From: Oryza sativa Japonica Group
Taxonomy: Eukaryota > Streptophyta > Magnoliopsida > Poales > Poaceae
Length of the DNA: 64,000 nucleotides
NCBI RefSeq assembly: GCF_034140825.1
Contig: NC_089035.1
Location: 39,589,001 to 39,653,000, forward strand
Direction of reading: 5' to 3'
The notes below the pieces were generated by a model. The model worked only from the letters and a program-made list of their open reading frames with translations. It made no database searches and had not been told where the DNA came from. Position numbers and translations under genes: made by a program. Below are positions 20,175 to 33,308 of this stretch, one piece after another (positions within the stretch are counted from its first letter, which is position 1; the number at the start of each line of letters is the position of its first letter).

Positions 20175-22795
20175 TCACGCGTTCTTCTTGGTCACAGTAA
20201 TAAAAGACCTGGAAGATACAACATCAAGTGAGTGAGTGAGTAAGTGACCAGACATAAGGACGGATATATTACACAGTTCAGAAAGAACACATTTTGACTA
20301 GAACTGTAATGCCAGGCTGGGTAAGAATATAGCGTCAAGGGGCTAAATAGAGCTACTTGGAGGAGCACGGAGCAGCAACAAATTGAAATACCCATAAGAA
20401 TATAAGATGATGTGATTGAGTTACCTTGGCACAAGACGAGGCTCACTTCTGTTTGTGCTTCGAGCAACTCTTGAGGCCTGTTGTGAATTGTTGGTGCAAC
20501 TTAGTAGGATAGTACAATGACAAAAATTAAGGGTCAATGATTAGAAGTGAGACAATAACTCACCACAGCCCACATAACAATGTGGCCCACAAACTGAAGC
20601 AATTCCACTGTGAGGAACGTATCCTTGGAGATGTGCTGCATAGCGTAGAGGAGGTAGACAGCAAAGGTTGACAACATGAGCAGACTGATCATGCGTGCTT
20701 GGTGCTGGTTGAAAGCACAGAAACAAAAGGAAGTATTTAGTTGTGGGCTTGTGGCATAGTTTTCAAAAGTACTAAAAAAAGAGACATCCAATGAATGCCA
20801 TAGTGTACATCAGACTACACTTCAACACTCAGTAAACAAAACGGCTGAACAGAATAGCTGTTGTGATCACTGTCAGTTCACCATTTTATTACTGTAACGC
20901 AAACATGAACACAGCTAGAGGGCAGAAGACAACTTCAGAAGTTAGAGGTTAAAGGATGAAGAGTTAACTGATTACAGATGCATGTCTGTGTTCCAACTAC
21001 TCGATCTATCCACAGTTGCATCTGCGTGTCACCAAGCAAAGATAGCATGCACAGTCGTTCAAAGAATCAAAGTTGCTAATCACACAACAACGATATCTAA
21101 TTAAGCTCACCTATTTACTTGAGTAAAACAAACTAATAATTAGCCATCCATTGTTTCTTTAGAATCACAGTTGAGACTCTACCTTCAGTGCCCACAAAAC
21201 GTACAAGTTATATAAACAATAACATACATAATTAGCATGCTTATGTGAAGTTTTATTATCCAGTGTACTTAGACAAAACAAACAATAACATACGTAGGCA
21301 ATAACGGAATCAATAATAATAGGTAACTTATATATGTTCATTTCTTTAGGTGAACAATGCATAGATACGCACATCAATGTCCTAGTCCAAATTTATTGAA
21401 ACTGCATAAGCACCAGCTTAGCACAGTTACTTTTATAACATGTCCACGTCCAATCCAACAGCTTCAGGTACTACCAGTCTACCAGTACCACACGCATACA
21501 CAAAGCATTAGGAACCCTCACACAGATTCACAGTGATAAAGCTAACTGAAGTATAATATACTGAGGTGTTCTCCACAAAATTTTGCATTAGGTAAAATGA
21601 ATTTAACGATATGTGGATACTGGTGAGTAGTGACACGCAAGTTCAATTACTAAGCAATCAGAACATTATTTTTCAATAACCTTCAGCTGAATCAACCTGT
21701 ACGTCAACAAAAATAATTGACTAAAAATAACTATGTGCATTTCTCTACTATTTTATATCAAGTAAGGTGAAGTAAAACAATGAATCCACACATGTACATG
21801 GAACGATCCATGCGGCGACGAAATACTACAGCGACAGCGACACATCATCGGAAAAACTAGCACACCACTAGAACTGACAACAATCAACAACTCATCCCAT
21901 CACGGCATCGATAATTTTGGCAAACCAAACTTTGGGCCGCTGCTCGCCTGGAGCATTGCCCTTCCCCAGCAAGCGAGATCCGAGTATCCGACAAGGCGAC
22001 AACCCTATGGAGTTCTACCGCTACCACGGTACCACCGCCGCAAATTCGCCGCGGCGCTGCTGCTGCGGCATCCGCTCCATGTTTCGTGAAGCAAATGGCA
22101 CGGAAAGGGCAGAGAGAATACTTTACCTCCTTTTTCTCGGCCTCCTTGCTGGTGTTGAGGACGAACACCACAGGGACGTAGCACGGCCCGCCGGCGCCGC
22201 CACCGCCGCCCCGCTCCGCAACACCTCCTCCCACACCGCTGTGGCCCGAGCGGAGATGGAGGTGGTCGGGGTCATCGCCGCGGCGGGGACCGTTCAGCGC
22301 GGCCTGCAGCGCGGCCATGTTAACGGACACCTCCGGTGCGCCGCCACCTCTCGACGCCACCCGAACCACGCCAGCTGCCGCGGGGACGTGCACCACCGTC
22401 CACTCGGAGGCCATGGCCTCCGGCACGAGGATGTTCCAGCCGCCGTCACGGACGCCTCGTGGTAGCAGGAGGGCCACGTACCTCACCGGCGTCAGCGCGT
22501 CCCGGCCCCCGCCCCGCTCCGGGCGGAGATGGAGGTCGGGGTCGTCGTCGCCGCGGCGGCGGCCGTTCAGCGCGGCCTGCAGCGCGGCCATGTCGACGGA
22601 AACCTCCGGGGCGCCGCCGCCTCTCGACGCCACCCGAACCACCCCGCGGACGTGCGCCACCGTCCACTCGGAGGCCATGGACTCCGGCACGAGGACGTTC
22701 CAGCCGCCGCCGTCGCGGACGCCCCGCGGTGGCGGGAGGGCGACGTACCTCACCGGCGTCGCCGCGTGGCCGGACCCGCTCCCCGCGCTCTCCAT
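20175..22795 (-). CDS. Two-helix membrane protein with internal tandem duplication, unknown
   Basis: Four exons: 22127-22795, 20564-20704, 20425-20477, 20175-20208; 298 residues, with phases that join cleanly. Exon 1 encodes two copies of an 89-residue unit (residues 13-101 and 102-about 185), each starting TPVRYVAL and containing MASEWTV, VRVASRGGGAPEVSV and MAALQAALNG. A Gly-rich linker and CYVPVVFVLNTSKEAEKKE follow. Exon 2 has two membrane segments (MISLLMLSTFAVYLLYAMQ and LTVELLQFVGHIVMWAV). The tail is basic and ends TKKNA. I do not recognise the family. The 1.4-kb first intron could hide a further in-phase exon, but none was seen. Confidence 0.75.
22312..22680 (-). repeat. Imperfect tandem repeat within coding exon (period 264-273 nt)
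   Basis: Two copies of a GC-rich segment. For example, GCGGCCATGT occurs at 22311 and 22584, and the CCACTCGGAGGCCATGG motif ends near 22416 and 22680. The period varies because of small in-frame indels. It encodes the duplicated domain of the minus-strand membrane protein. Confidence 0.85.
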
Positions 22796-22844
22796 GGTTC
22801 TCTTCTCCCCCACTGCTCTCTCTCTCCTCCCCTCTCTCGCGTGC

Positions 22845-22890
22845 TTCTGGAAGGATCTAGAATGTTCTGGATGTGATTCTGAGAAGGCTT
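22845..22890 (-). promoter_or_regulatory. Heat-shock-element-like cluster
   Basis: Alternating TTC/GAA units: TTCtgGAA at 22845-22852, GAAtgTTCtgGA at 22860-22871, and TTCtgaGAAggcTTC at 22877-22891. The 22860-22871 unit fits the nGAAnnTTCnnGAn heat-shock element. It lies 50-96 bases upstream of the start codon at 22795, between it and the TATA box. Confidence 0.5.
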
Positions 22891-22922
22891 CGACTCCAAG
22901 TCGACTGGGACCACGGGGCCAC

Positions 22923-22928
22923 TTTATA
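22923..22928 (-). promoter_or_regulatory. TATA box of the minus-strand membrane protein gene
   Basis: TATAAA read on the minus strand (context GACTATAAAGTGG), 128 bases upstream of the ATG. This places transcription start near 22895. Confidence 0.5.
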
Positions 22929-23107
22929 GTCGGGCCCCGGCACACACGCGAGAAGTGGCGGACCGACGCCGTGACTCGCGGGCGCGCGCCGTCACTGACA
23001 GGTGGGTCCTGAGTCCTGACGAAGGATTTGATTTTCCTTGACCAAGTTGGACGAGTGGACGACCTGTGTGCATGACACATAATGTCATACTCACTCGCAA
23101 ATGAGTT

Positions 23108-23357
23108 TCCTATTACCTCGGTATTATTTCTAGCACAATAGTTTATCCAAAAAAAATTTATTTATAATACAGTGTCTTGTCTTAAAATGAAGCAATTTTT
23201 TTTCCTACGTCTTCCTCTCAACTAATCACATCTATTCTCTTTCACATACGTTCTCTTTTCAATTAATCACACATTTTCTTTAATAATTATCACATACTAA
23301 TTTCTTAATAACCGTGTTAACCTAAAAAATATCTATATTTTGGAACGGAAAAGTAGT
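23108..23357. mobile_element. Degenerate Stowaway-type MITE
   Basis: Shares 'ATAATACAGTGTCTT', several '(A/C)AATCACA' subunits and 'TTTCTTAATA(A/C)CCGTG' with the MITE at 14666-14880. It ends TTTTGGAACGGAAAAGTAG. Confidence 0.6.
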
Positions 23358-23429
23358 ACACGCTCAAAAAACGTAAACTAATAGTATATGCTTGATCTCA
23401 CTAAAGTTGAATTGAAAGTCAATTGATGT

Positions 23430-23660
23430 TTTTTTTCTCAAGATTAAGATTTTACCTCGATTTCCATAAGCACGCTCTTCAAACTACTAAACGGTGCGTT
23501 TTGTGAAAAAATTTCTATATGAAAGTTGCTTTAAAATATCAAATATACCAATTTGTTAAGTTTATAATAATTAAAACTTAATTAATCATGTACTAATAGT
23601 TTTCTCGCTTTATGTGCACCAACTTAATCTTTATTTTCATGAGTTTCAAACTTAATCAAT
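23430..23660. mobile_element. hAT-like MITE fragment
   Basis: Contains 'CACGCTCTTCAAACTACTAAACGGTG' type sequence, followed by 'TTTCTATATGAAAGTTGCTTT' and 'TAATTAATCATGTACTAATAG', a module shared with 62085-62295. The ends are eroded. Confidence 0.45.
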
Positions 23661-24107
23661 CATCTTCATCATTTTCAGCATCCCAGCTAATTACGGTGAC
23701 AAATATTGGACCATGGCTTCATCTTTTTAGAGCACAAAAAAGATTTTTAACATATAAGCAAATCGCCCCTCAGAGCACATGAATGAATTTGATAATCTAC
23801 TAAACAACGACTAATAAAATCATTGCAAGTGTAAAGGTGGAAACTAATGCTTGGCAATACTTCGTCAAAGAAACAGGCAAATATATTGCAACCTTCTTGT
23901 CCATAATACATATGCCATACAGCATAGAAACAAACCCATTTTACATTCAAACTGTATTCAAGTTGCCTAGATGGCAAACGGATTTCCTTGTTGGATCACA
24001 AAGTAGGGTGCTAAGTAGGCAAAACGAATTTCCTTGCTGCTAACAGCAACACGTTTATAATCAAATGACACAACAGAACATGGACTTCGTCAATCACATG
24101 GTACAAA

Positions 24108-26642
<2,535 letters not shown>

Positions 26643-26870
26643 CGATCCCGAATCCCCGATGAACCCTAGATTCGGCGGCGGTGGCGGCGGTGGAAGGGGG
26701 TGTGTGTGGGGGGGGGGGATTTGAAATGGGGGAGGAGCGTGGGGAGGAGGGGGGATGGAAAGGGGAAGGGAAGCAGCGGTGGCAACGGTCGAGTGGGTGG
26801 GTGGCGGCGCGTCGTCTCCTCACTCTTTTTCCACTCTCCAGTTCACGAGAGAGAGACCGCGCGTCTCTCG

Positions 26871-26874
26871 CTGG

Positions 26875-26909
<35 letters not shown>

Positions 26910-26914
26910 GGGGC
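26871..26914. repeat. GA microsatellite followed by G-run
   Basis: About 15 GA units run directly into a 15-base G tract in the 5' leader or promoter of the CDKB1 gene. The position is prone to length variation. Confidence 0.9.
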
Positions 26915-27072
26915 GGCGGCCGGGATCTGAGGGAACACGAGTTTTTCAACTCGCGGAGCGGCGGGGATGTGCAGCGTTGTGTGCTTGAGGGGAGGTAGTG
27001 GGTTGGGGTTGGGCTTTGATGTTGTTATGGGCTTTGTGGCCTGTGGGCTACGCGAACTTGGCAGTGGGGGCA

Positions 27073-27400
27073 TGAATAAGTTCACTTTAGATCTCTTAAT
27101 TTGTCGCTGAATCTGAAATTCATGCTTGAATGCAAAAACCAGGTATAGCGTATTTCCCATCTTACAATACCGTGCAAACAAGTTCCCTCGGTAGTATTGT
27201 GCTCGGTTTTAACTGACGTGACTCCTTTGGCTAAGTCTTCGTCTCACATGATATTGACGTGGCGCTTACGTGGCAATTGGATCCCGAAAAAATAATTAAA
27301 ACCATGGGACATACATTTCATCCTCGCTTGTGGGGCCACATGGGCCACACCAATTTTTATTATTTTGTGTGTAGCTGACATGCGGGGGAATGGTGACAGT
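27073..27400. mobile_element. MULE-like terminal sequence, one-ended
   Basis: Begins TGAATAAGTTCACTTTAGATCTC, as in the ends at 9458 and 16020, and continues with 'TGACGTGGCGCTTACGTGGCA' and 'GGGGCCACATGGGCCACACC'. No opposite terminus was found before 28300. AT-rich DNA with repeated 'AAGTTACTTTTA' and 'GTAATTT' words fills 27540-28150. Confidence 0.45.
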
Positions 27401-27540
27401 AGTGGCGATATATAGAGAAACAGACAAGGAGAGTAATGGTGATATGGAATCAAACAATTCATAGTTTTGGTGATATATTTTAAAAGGACATGACTACGTT
27501 GAAACCGCAAGTTATATTGTCTTGACCAGAGATTCATCTT

Positions 27541-28299
27541 AGAGCTGGTTGCCTACTAGTATACCAAATTATACATATCTTTTTTTCTTTTTACAGTTTT
27601 TTATTTTAAATTACTTATACCCGATATATAATCCAATTATACCATTGTGTTCATTGCAATTAAATCTTTACAACAGGATTTTACATTACTATGTTTTGAT
27701 GAAAGAAATGTCTATGTTGTAAATTACTTTTATTATATATGTAAGTTACTTTTATCATATATATAAATTACTTTCCGATTTGATTAAATTACCTCATATA
27801 ATCATAATGTTGTGAGTTGTTATTTTATTATCATTTTTAGTGAATTGCATAATTTGTACTGATTAAATTAATTTTCTGGATATACTCATATTTTTACCTC
27901 CATAACGGATCTAATTTTAATGTCGTGACAAAGTAACTTTCTTTTTTTAAGTTACTTCTACTTTTAGGATTTATTAAATTTACCTTTATATGTCTAAGAA
28001 GTAATTTAGTGAAATCTAAAAGTAATTTAGAATATTATAAAAGTAATTTGTATTTTTTCATCAAAACATAATCATGTGTGAGCTTGTTATAAAGATTTAA
28101 TTCTGAACACAACCATGTAATCGGATCGTGTATCGAATGAGTAGTTTAAGGATAAATTTTTATTTGAAACAGATAGGAATATATTTTCTAGTTGCTTGAT
28201 GGACTGGTACTATATTGTTAAGGTACCTATACAGTCTCTCGTTAACACTAAAACCAGAAAACCAGAAAGGCCTTAGATTTTCCCATTTCAAAAGACGTA
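27541..28299. other. AT-rich intergenic DNA between CDKB1 and the next genes
   Basis: About 28% GC or lower, with many short 'AAATTACTTTTA' and 'AGTAATTTAG' repetitions. Likely old transposon interior. No coding region is supported. Confidence 0.4.
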
Positions 28300-28439
28300 C
28301 TCCCTCCGTCGTATAAAAAACCAACCTAATACTGGATGTGACATATCCTAGTACTACAAATCTAGACATAGGTATATCTAGATTTATTGTACTATAATAT
28401 GTCACGTTCAGTACTAGTTTGGTTTTTTTATGGAGGGAG
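28300..28439. mobile_element. Stowaway-like MITE at a TA target
   Basis: CTCCCTCCGTCGTATAAAAA at the left, TTTTTTTATGGAGGGAG at the right, TA on both sides. The interior is nearly a full inverted repeat around 28370 (CTAGTACT, TCTAGA). Confidence 0.85.
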
Positions 28440-28593
28440 TATGACTGTAGAGTAAATTTCACAAAACTACATGTTTTATGGTCCAAGTTGCAGAAAACTA
28501 CACACGCTTTGACATTTGGCATTTAAGTACATATATTTTGGTAGTGTAGTTTCACAAAACCACACTATCAATAAATAGATTCACCCGTGAGAT

Positions 28594-28747
28594 GACTTGG
28601 TTGTTCCACATAGGACAATGACATGCATCCTATTACCAGCCATCTCATGAAATTAATAGGATGCCACGTCGACTTGGTTGTTCCACATAGGACAATGACA
28701 TGCATCCTATTACCAGCCATCTCATGAAATTAATAGGATGCCACGTC
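28594..28747. repeat. Perfect 77-bp tandem duplication
   Basis: 28594-28670 and 28671-28747 read identically, from GACTTGGTTGTTCCACATAG to GGATGCCACGTC. The perfect identity points to a recent duplication within the foldback element. Confidence 0.97.
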
Positions 28748-28855
28748 CTCATCCTAGGTAAAATAACCACGTCATCTCACAGGTGAATCCATTCATTGAT
28801 ATTGTGGTTTTGTGAAAAAAAAAACTACCAAAAAAATATATGTACTTAATTACTA

Positions 28856-29092
28856 TTCCCTCCGTCATACAATATAAGAGATTTTAAGTTTTTGTTTGCC
28901 ACGTTTAACCACTCGTCTTATTCAATTTTTTTTACAAATATAAAAAACGAAAAGTTGTGCTCAAAGTACTGTAGATAATAAAGTAAGTCACAAATAAAAT
29001 AAATAATAATTTCAAAATTTTATGAATAAGACGAGTGGTCAAACGTTGCAAGCAAAAAACTTAAAATCCCTTATATTATGGGACGGAGGGAG
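28856..29092. mobile_element. Stowaway MITE nested in foldback element
   Basis: TTCCCTCCGTCATACAATAT at the left and ATTATGGGACGGAGGGAG at the right, TA-flanked. An internal inverted pair ACTCGTCTTATTCA / GAATAAGACGAGTGGTC is present. It interrupts the element between 'TTAAT' and 'TAAGTGTT'. Confidence 0.85.
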
Positions 29093-29204
29093 TAAGTGTT
29101 AAAATATGTGTGTTTTTCTGTAACTTCAACCATAAAACATAAAACATTTAGTTTTCTGAAATTTACTAATGATAGTATGAATCGAGAAAAAAAAAGTATG
29201 TGAA

Positions 29205-30013
29205 TTGGGTGGCAAATTTCTCCAATTTCACCGTCACCGCCTCATTCTTTCCGATCCTCCGCGCCGCGCTGCTCGGTGCTCCGCCGCCGCCGCCGCCGCC
29301 GCCGCTCACCGCAACGAGCATACTACCGCCTCTCTTCCTCGTCGTGCCCTAGTGGGAACTGGGAACCCCCGCCGCGCCCAGCTGGTAAGCGTCGCGCTCC
29401 TAATCTGTTCATCAAATTGGTCGAGAATTTGGTCGCAATCACGGAGTCCTCTTGGAGCTGGAGAGAGATCGTGGTGCTCGGGGGAGTTGTGAGGCTTTCC
29501 TCTCCTCGCCTGCTCGATCCGCCGCCGCCACCGCCGCCGCCTTCCTCCTCACGCCACATCCTCCCGCCGTCCTCGGGCAGGGGGCCTTTCCTTGTCGCCC
29601 CCTTCCTCTTTGCTGCTCTTCCGCCTCGCCTCCCATCTCCGCCTCGCCTCCTCCTCCATGACTTGGTCGGCCTGGAGGTGTTCGTGAATCGTGAGAGACG
29701 CTAACCTGCCCCGCTGCCGTAGAGGTCTCAGTTGGTACCTGTTGTGCTTCGGTTTCTATTTCCTAGCCAGGAACTTTTAAATTTTGCATTTCAGTTTAGG
29801 GTTTCCGATTAAAATTACCTATGACGTTTCAACAGATAAATAGGTGTTGGGATCAAATCTCGGCTAAGTTAAATCCATGTTGAATTTTACTTGGCAATCT
29901 AAGGTTTTAGTGTTACCTATATGCGTTACTTCAATGAGGACTGGAGAATGTGAAACATTGTTATTGCAATTTGCAACTTTCAATTTCAGGAGGTAGAAAA
30001 TCTCTCTTGGAAG
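29205..30013 (+). promoter_or_regulatory. 5' UTR with leader intron of the 509-residue unknown gene
   Basis: A GC-rich leader exon ends at 29384 (CAGCTG|GTAAGC). The leader intron is 29385-29989 (acceptor CAATTTCAG) and the second exon carries the ATG at 30014. A CCG microsatellite sits at 29280-29303. The short open frames here are interrupted and not conserved-looking. Confidence 0.55.
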
Positions 30014-32421
30014 ATGGTTCAACTCTTTTTTCAAGGGACCACAGATGGTGGTAGTGTTGATACAGATGCTGTAAAAGCAAGGCGATCTCTTCTTGGCAAG
30101 GTGGAGCCTATAATCAGGTCGGTTATAAAGTCTGGAGGTGGGTATGAGGCTCGGATGTGGCTCTGCAGTACGGTCTCATCCATTCATTTGCTCGACCCAT
30201 ATGGCCAGCGGGACCTGTTTCTCAATCTCTTGGGGATGAAAAATTCCAAACGGGATGTCGCTGCCCGCTTGCTGCGGATGATTTTTGACAAAAAGCCCAA
30301 AAAAGCAGGTTCTATTATAGCAAAGAAATGCCAGATGCTAGAGGACTTCTTCCAAGGTAAGGAATTACACTAAGAACTCGATGCTCTGAATTTTTCTACT
30401 GCTGCTCACATATATCTGTTTTATATTCCTTTTTCTTGCTGCGACTCACTGTTCAGTATCCAGAACATACTCTAGTTGAGATATATCTGTTTAGGGATTT
30501 ACCTAGAAATATGACATTTGTTCCTCTATTACAGTTGCATAAAAATATTAAGCCTGTTTGGCTTGTTGGCAATACAAGATATGGAATTATGCATAATTGC
30601 GTACACTCAGTTTGAATTACTTCTTCACATAATGGGTAGTAACTAGTGGCCCGCCCCTCAGTCCCTCACTCATGCAAGTAGTTTAACACATTCTTAGATT
30701 AATACAAATGTGCCATACACTAGAAGAAGATGAAATGGTGTTTCCACTACAGTAACATCATGCTTTGTTCCTGCCTTTTTCTATTTGTGTTTTAGGTATA
30801 GAACCATTTTTTGGCTGTGATCTAGGTCTCAACTTGGACTGACTGACATGAGTTGGCTCTCGCATACTTGCATATATGATTGTATGATCTTATTTAGTGT
30901 AATTTGTCAGAGAGATTGTAGGGTGAGTGCCTTTGTGTACTGAAAACATGCTAAACATCCATGTAACTTTTTGTGCTGTGCAGCTGTAGTAAGCCCTGAA
31001 TCAAATATACAAAGCATATTGAGTTTTCTGTGTCTCTGTTGCAACCCAGAAAGACTGGTTTGATACTGGCAGGAGCATGAGCATCTATTCTTTCTGACAT
31101 AGTGACATTCCATTTATTATGTTCTACAGGGAATCCAAAGCAGATAATGCAGTGGTTTGGTCACTTTGCGGTTACTGGTGAATTGACACATAAGAAGGGT
31201 GCTAGGGCACTTTCTCAATTTGCATTTGTGAATCGTGATATTTGTTGGGAAGAGCTTGAGTGGAAAGGCAAGCATGGGCAGTCTCCTGCTGTTGTTGCTA
31301 CTAAGCCCCATTATTTTCGTGATCTCGATGTTCTGCGGACTGTGGAAAATTTCCTGGAGTATGTCCCAGACTTCTGGTCTTCTGAAGAGCTTGCTGATTC
31401 CGTCAAAGACGGTGAAATACTGCAAATTGACACAGAATATTTTGTAGATCAATTCGTTTACTTGATGTATGAGGAGAATTCCAGAGATGCATGGCAGTTA
31501 GTTGATGAATTTTTGATGGACGAGCAGTTTTCTTCTCTTTCTCAACATCTTCTTATTCATTTAGATGAACAAAGGCTTCTTAATTTCTTGAGAGCTTTGG
31601 GGAAGTTGATCAAGCTGAATTCACAGTGCAAGGAAATGGTGTTCCCATGCTGTTGGCTTGAGGTTCTTTTGTCAGCACACAGTGATCACATATCTCTTGA
31701 TGAACTTGTGCTATTGAACTGTGTCATTTCTAAGGGCAGACAACTTTGGCGCCTCATGAATGATGAAGAACAAGAGGAAGAACAAGGACAGATGCAAGAG
31801 CTTCTGAAGAGCACTAATCAATTGACTGATGCTGATCATTTTGCTCTCATGAAGGGATTTGTGGATACAGAACTTCCGGACGCACTTAAGTGGATAGGCA
31901 TCCAGTCCTGGCTAGTTTTCTGTGAATTGTCAAAAGGGTGCAAATCAGCTGATTCTTGTGAGCATCTGTTCACTTGTAACAGAATAGAATTTCGCAAGGC
32001 TGATGATTACCCATTGGTCCAAAATGATGGGAACTCAATTGCACTAGACAGTGATGATGAGGATCTCATAAGAGGTAGCCATAAAAGGAGAAAGAGAGAT
32101 CGGAAGAGAAAGCGACGGAGATATGATTCTGACGAGGACGATCTTGATCAGCTGCTTGAACTTGGTACCTCCAATAGGAGGGGCATTGAATCGCACCATG
32201 GATGTTGGTATCTTTCAACTGATGGCTTTTCTGCTTCATGGGACATTGTATGCTATCTTCTTTTTTATTAACACTTTTCATTCAGTGAAGTCACTAAATT
32301 AACACCGTCTATTTTATTCGGTATACTTATGATTGTCTTGCTACTACTGCAGGCAGACATACCAGATCACCTTTCCTCTCATTATCTAAAAACATGGCTA
32401 AAGTTTGCTTGCTTTAGATGA
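30014..32421 (+). CDS. Conserved plant-type protein of unknown function, nuclear tail
   Basis: Three coding exons: 30014-30356, 31130-32247, 32353-32421; 509 residues. The first exon starts MVQLFFQGTTDGGSVDTDAV. The middle is helical and Leu-rich with blocks such as WFGHFAVTGELTHKKGARAL, VENFLEYVPDFWSSEELADS and WLEVLLSAHSDHISLDELVL, plus acidic EEQEEEQGQ. A strongly basic stretch near residues 428-445 (KRRKRDRKRKRRR) flanked by SDEDD looks like a nuclear localisation signal. The end is WLKFACFR. I recognise no catalytic motif or named domain. The ATG context GGAAGATGG follows the leader intron directly. Confidence 0.85.
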
Positions 32422-33069
32422 TCCTCACAACATGAGTTCAACAACCCACCAGTTTTCGGGTGAATTCATGGGGTCATGGAGATGTATGTACAGGCTTCGC
32501 TCTGTTTTCCAACCTCAGATGCGCATCTTTAGGCCATGAATTCTGAGAGTAAGTTAGTCACTTCCTGTACCCCCCACTTGTTAATCCTTTATTTCTTTAG
32601 TGAAGTTCCATAGTTTGATAAGTACATGTAATATATACTTGGTTTTGCTTTTTGTTTTCTATTGGCAGTCTCTCCACATTCATCTTTATCATTTTAATAA
32701 CCGTGAATCAATAATGCTTCAACATTATTTTGCTTTTATTGGAAGTTTTGATGACACTTGTCATATTTTGCAGATTCATGCATTTCTGGACGTGCTAGCC
32801 GCTGCTACATGACCAAAGTACCGTGCTGGTTGATTCCATTGAAAAATTACAGGCTAGGACACTGAATTGGCAGGTTTCACTGGAAAGCGGAAAGTGAAAA
32901 TACATCTGAATGTTGTAAGACTTGACTAGAGCTGTTAAAAGTTGTATGCCCCGGTCTGCGGGCCTTACCGCCTTATGCTGTAGTTCGCAGCTGGTGACTT
33001 AAGAATTTTGATCGACCTTTTTCTACATGAAAATTGGTTGCTGTTTGTGCCATGCTCGCTTGATTTATA
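32422..33069 (+). other. 3' UTR of the 509-residue unknown gene
   Basis: Non-coding sequence downstream of the stop. 32547-32772 may be an intron in the 3' UTR (acceptor-like TTTTGCAG at 32773), but this is not certain. Confidence 0.4.
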
Positions 33070-33308
33070 CTCCCTCCGTTTCGAAATGTTTGACACCGTT
33101 GACTTTTTAGCACATGTTTAACCGTTCGTCTTATTCAAAAACTTTTGTGAAATATGTAAAATTATATGCCTACATGAAAATATATTTAACAATGAATCAA
33201 ATGATAGGAAAAGAATTAATAATTACTTAAATTTTTTGAATAAGACGAACGGTCAAACATGTGCTAAAAAGTCAACGGCGTCAAACATTTCGAAACGGAG
33301 GGAGGGAG
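33070..33308. mobile_element. Stowaway-like MITE at a TA target
   Basis: CTCCCTCCGTTTCGAAATGT at the left, ACATTTCGAAACGGAGGGAG at the right (extended by one extra GGAG), TA-flanked. Internal arms TTAACCGTTCGTCTTATTCA and TGAATAAGACGAACGGTCAA form a near-complete hairpin. Confidence 0.9.

Larger units (their letters stand above)
16021..20424. repeat. Segmental tandem duplication, block 2
   Basis: Homologous to 10662-15343. Its right edge falls at the exon/intron border of the neighbouring minus-strand gene (donor at 20423-20424). Block 2 is the one in which the neighbouring gene is intact. Confidence 0.95.
28451..29167. mobile_element. Long-inverted-repeat (MULE/foldback) element with nested MITE
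   Basis: The left arm (AGTAAATTTCACAAAACTAC at 28451 to about 28595) is mirrored by the right arm ending GTTTTCTGAAATTTACT at 29167. The arms are about 145 bases and share blocks such as TTAAGTACATATAT, TTTCACAAAACCACA and GTGAGATGAC. A Stowaway MITE (28856-29092) splits the right arm. The centre holds two identical 77-bp units (28594-28747). No transposase is present. Confidence 0.8.

Noticed and set aside
21917-23012. Plus-strand open frames over the duplicated-module exon
   Set aside because: Mirror images of a GC-rich coding exon on the minus strand; no splice logic or motif supports them.
28594-28747. CRISPR-like repeat array
   Set aside because: Only two adjacent identical units with no spacers, inside a plant transposon.
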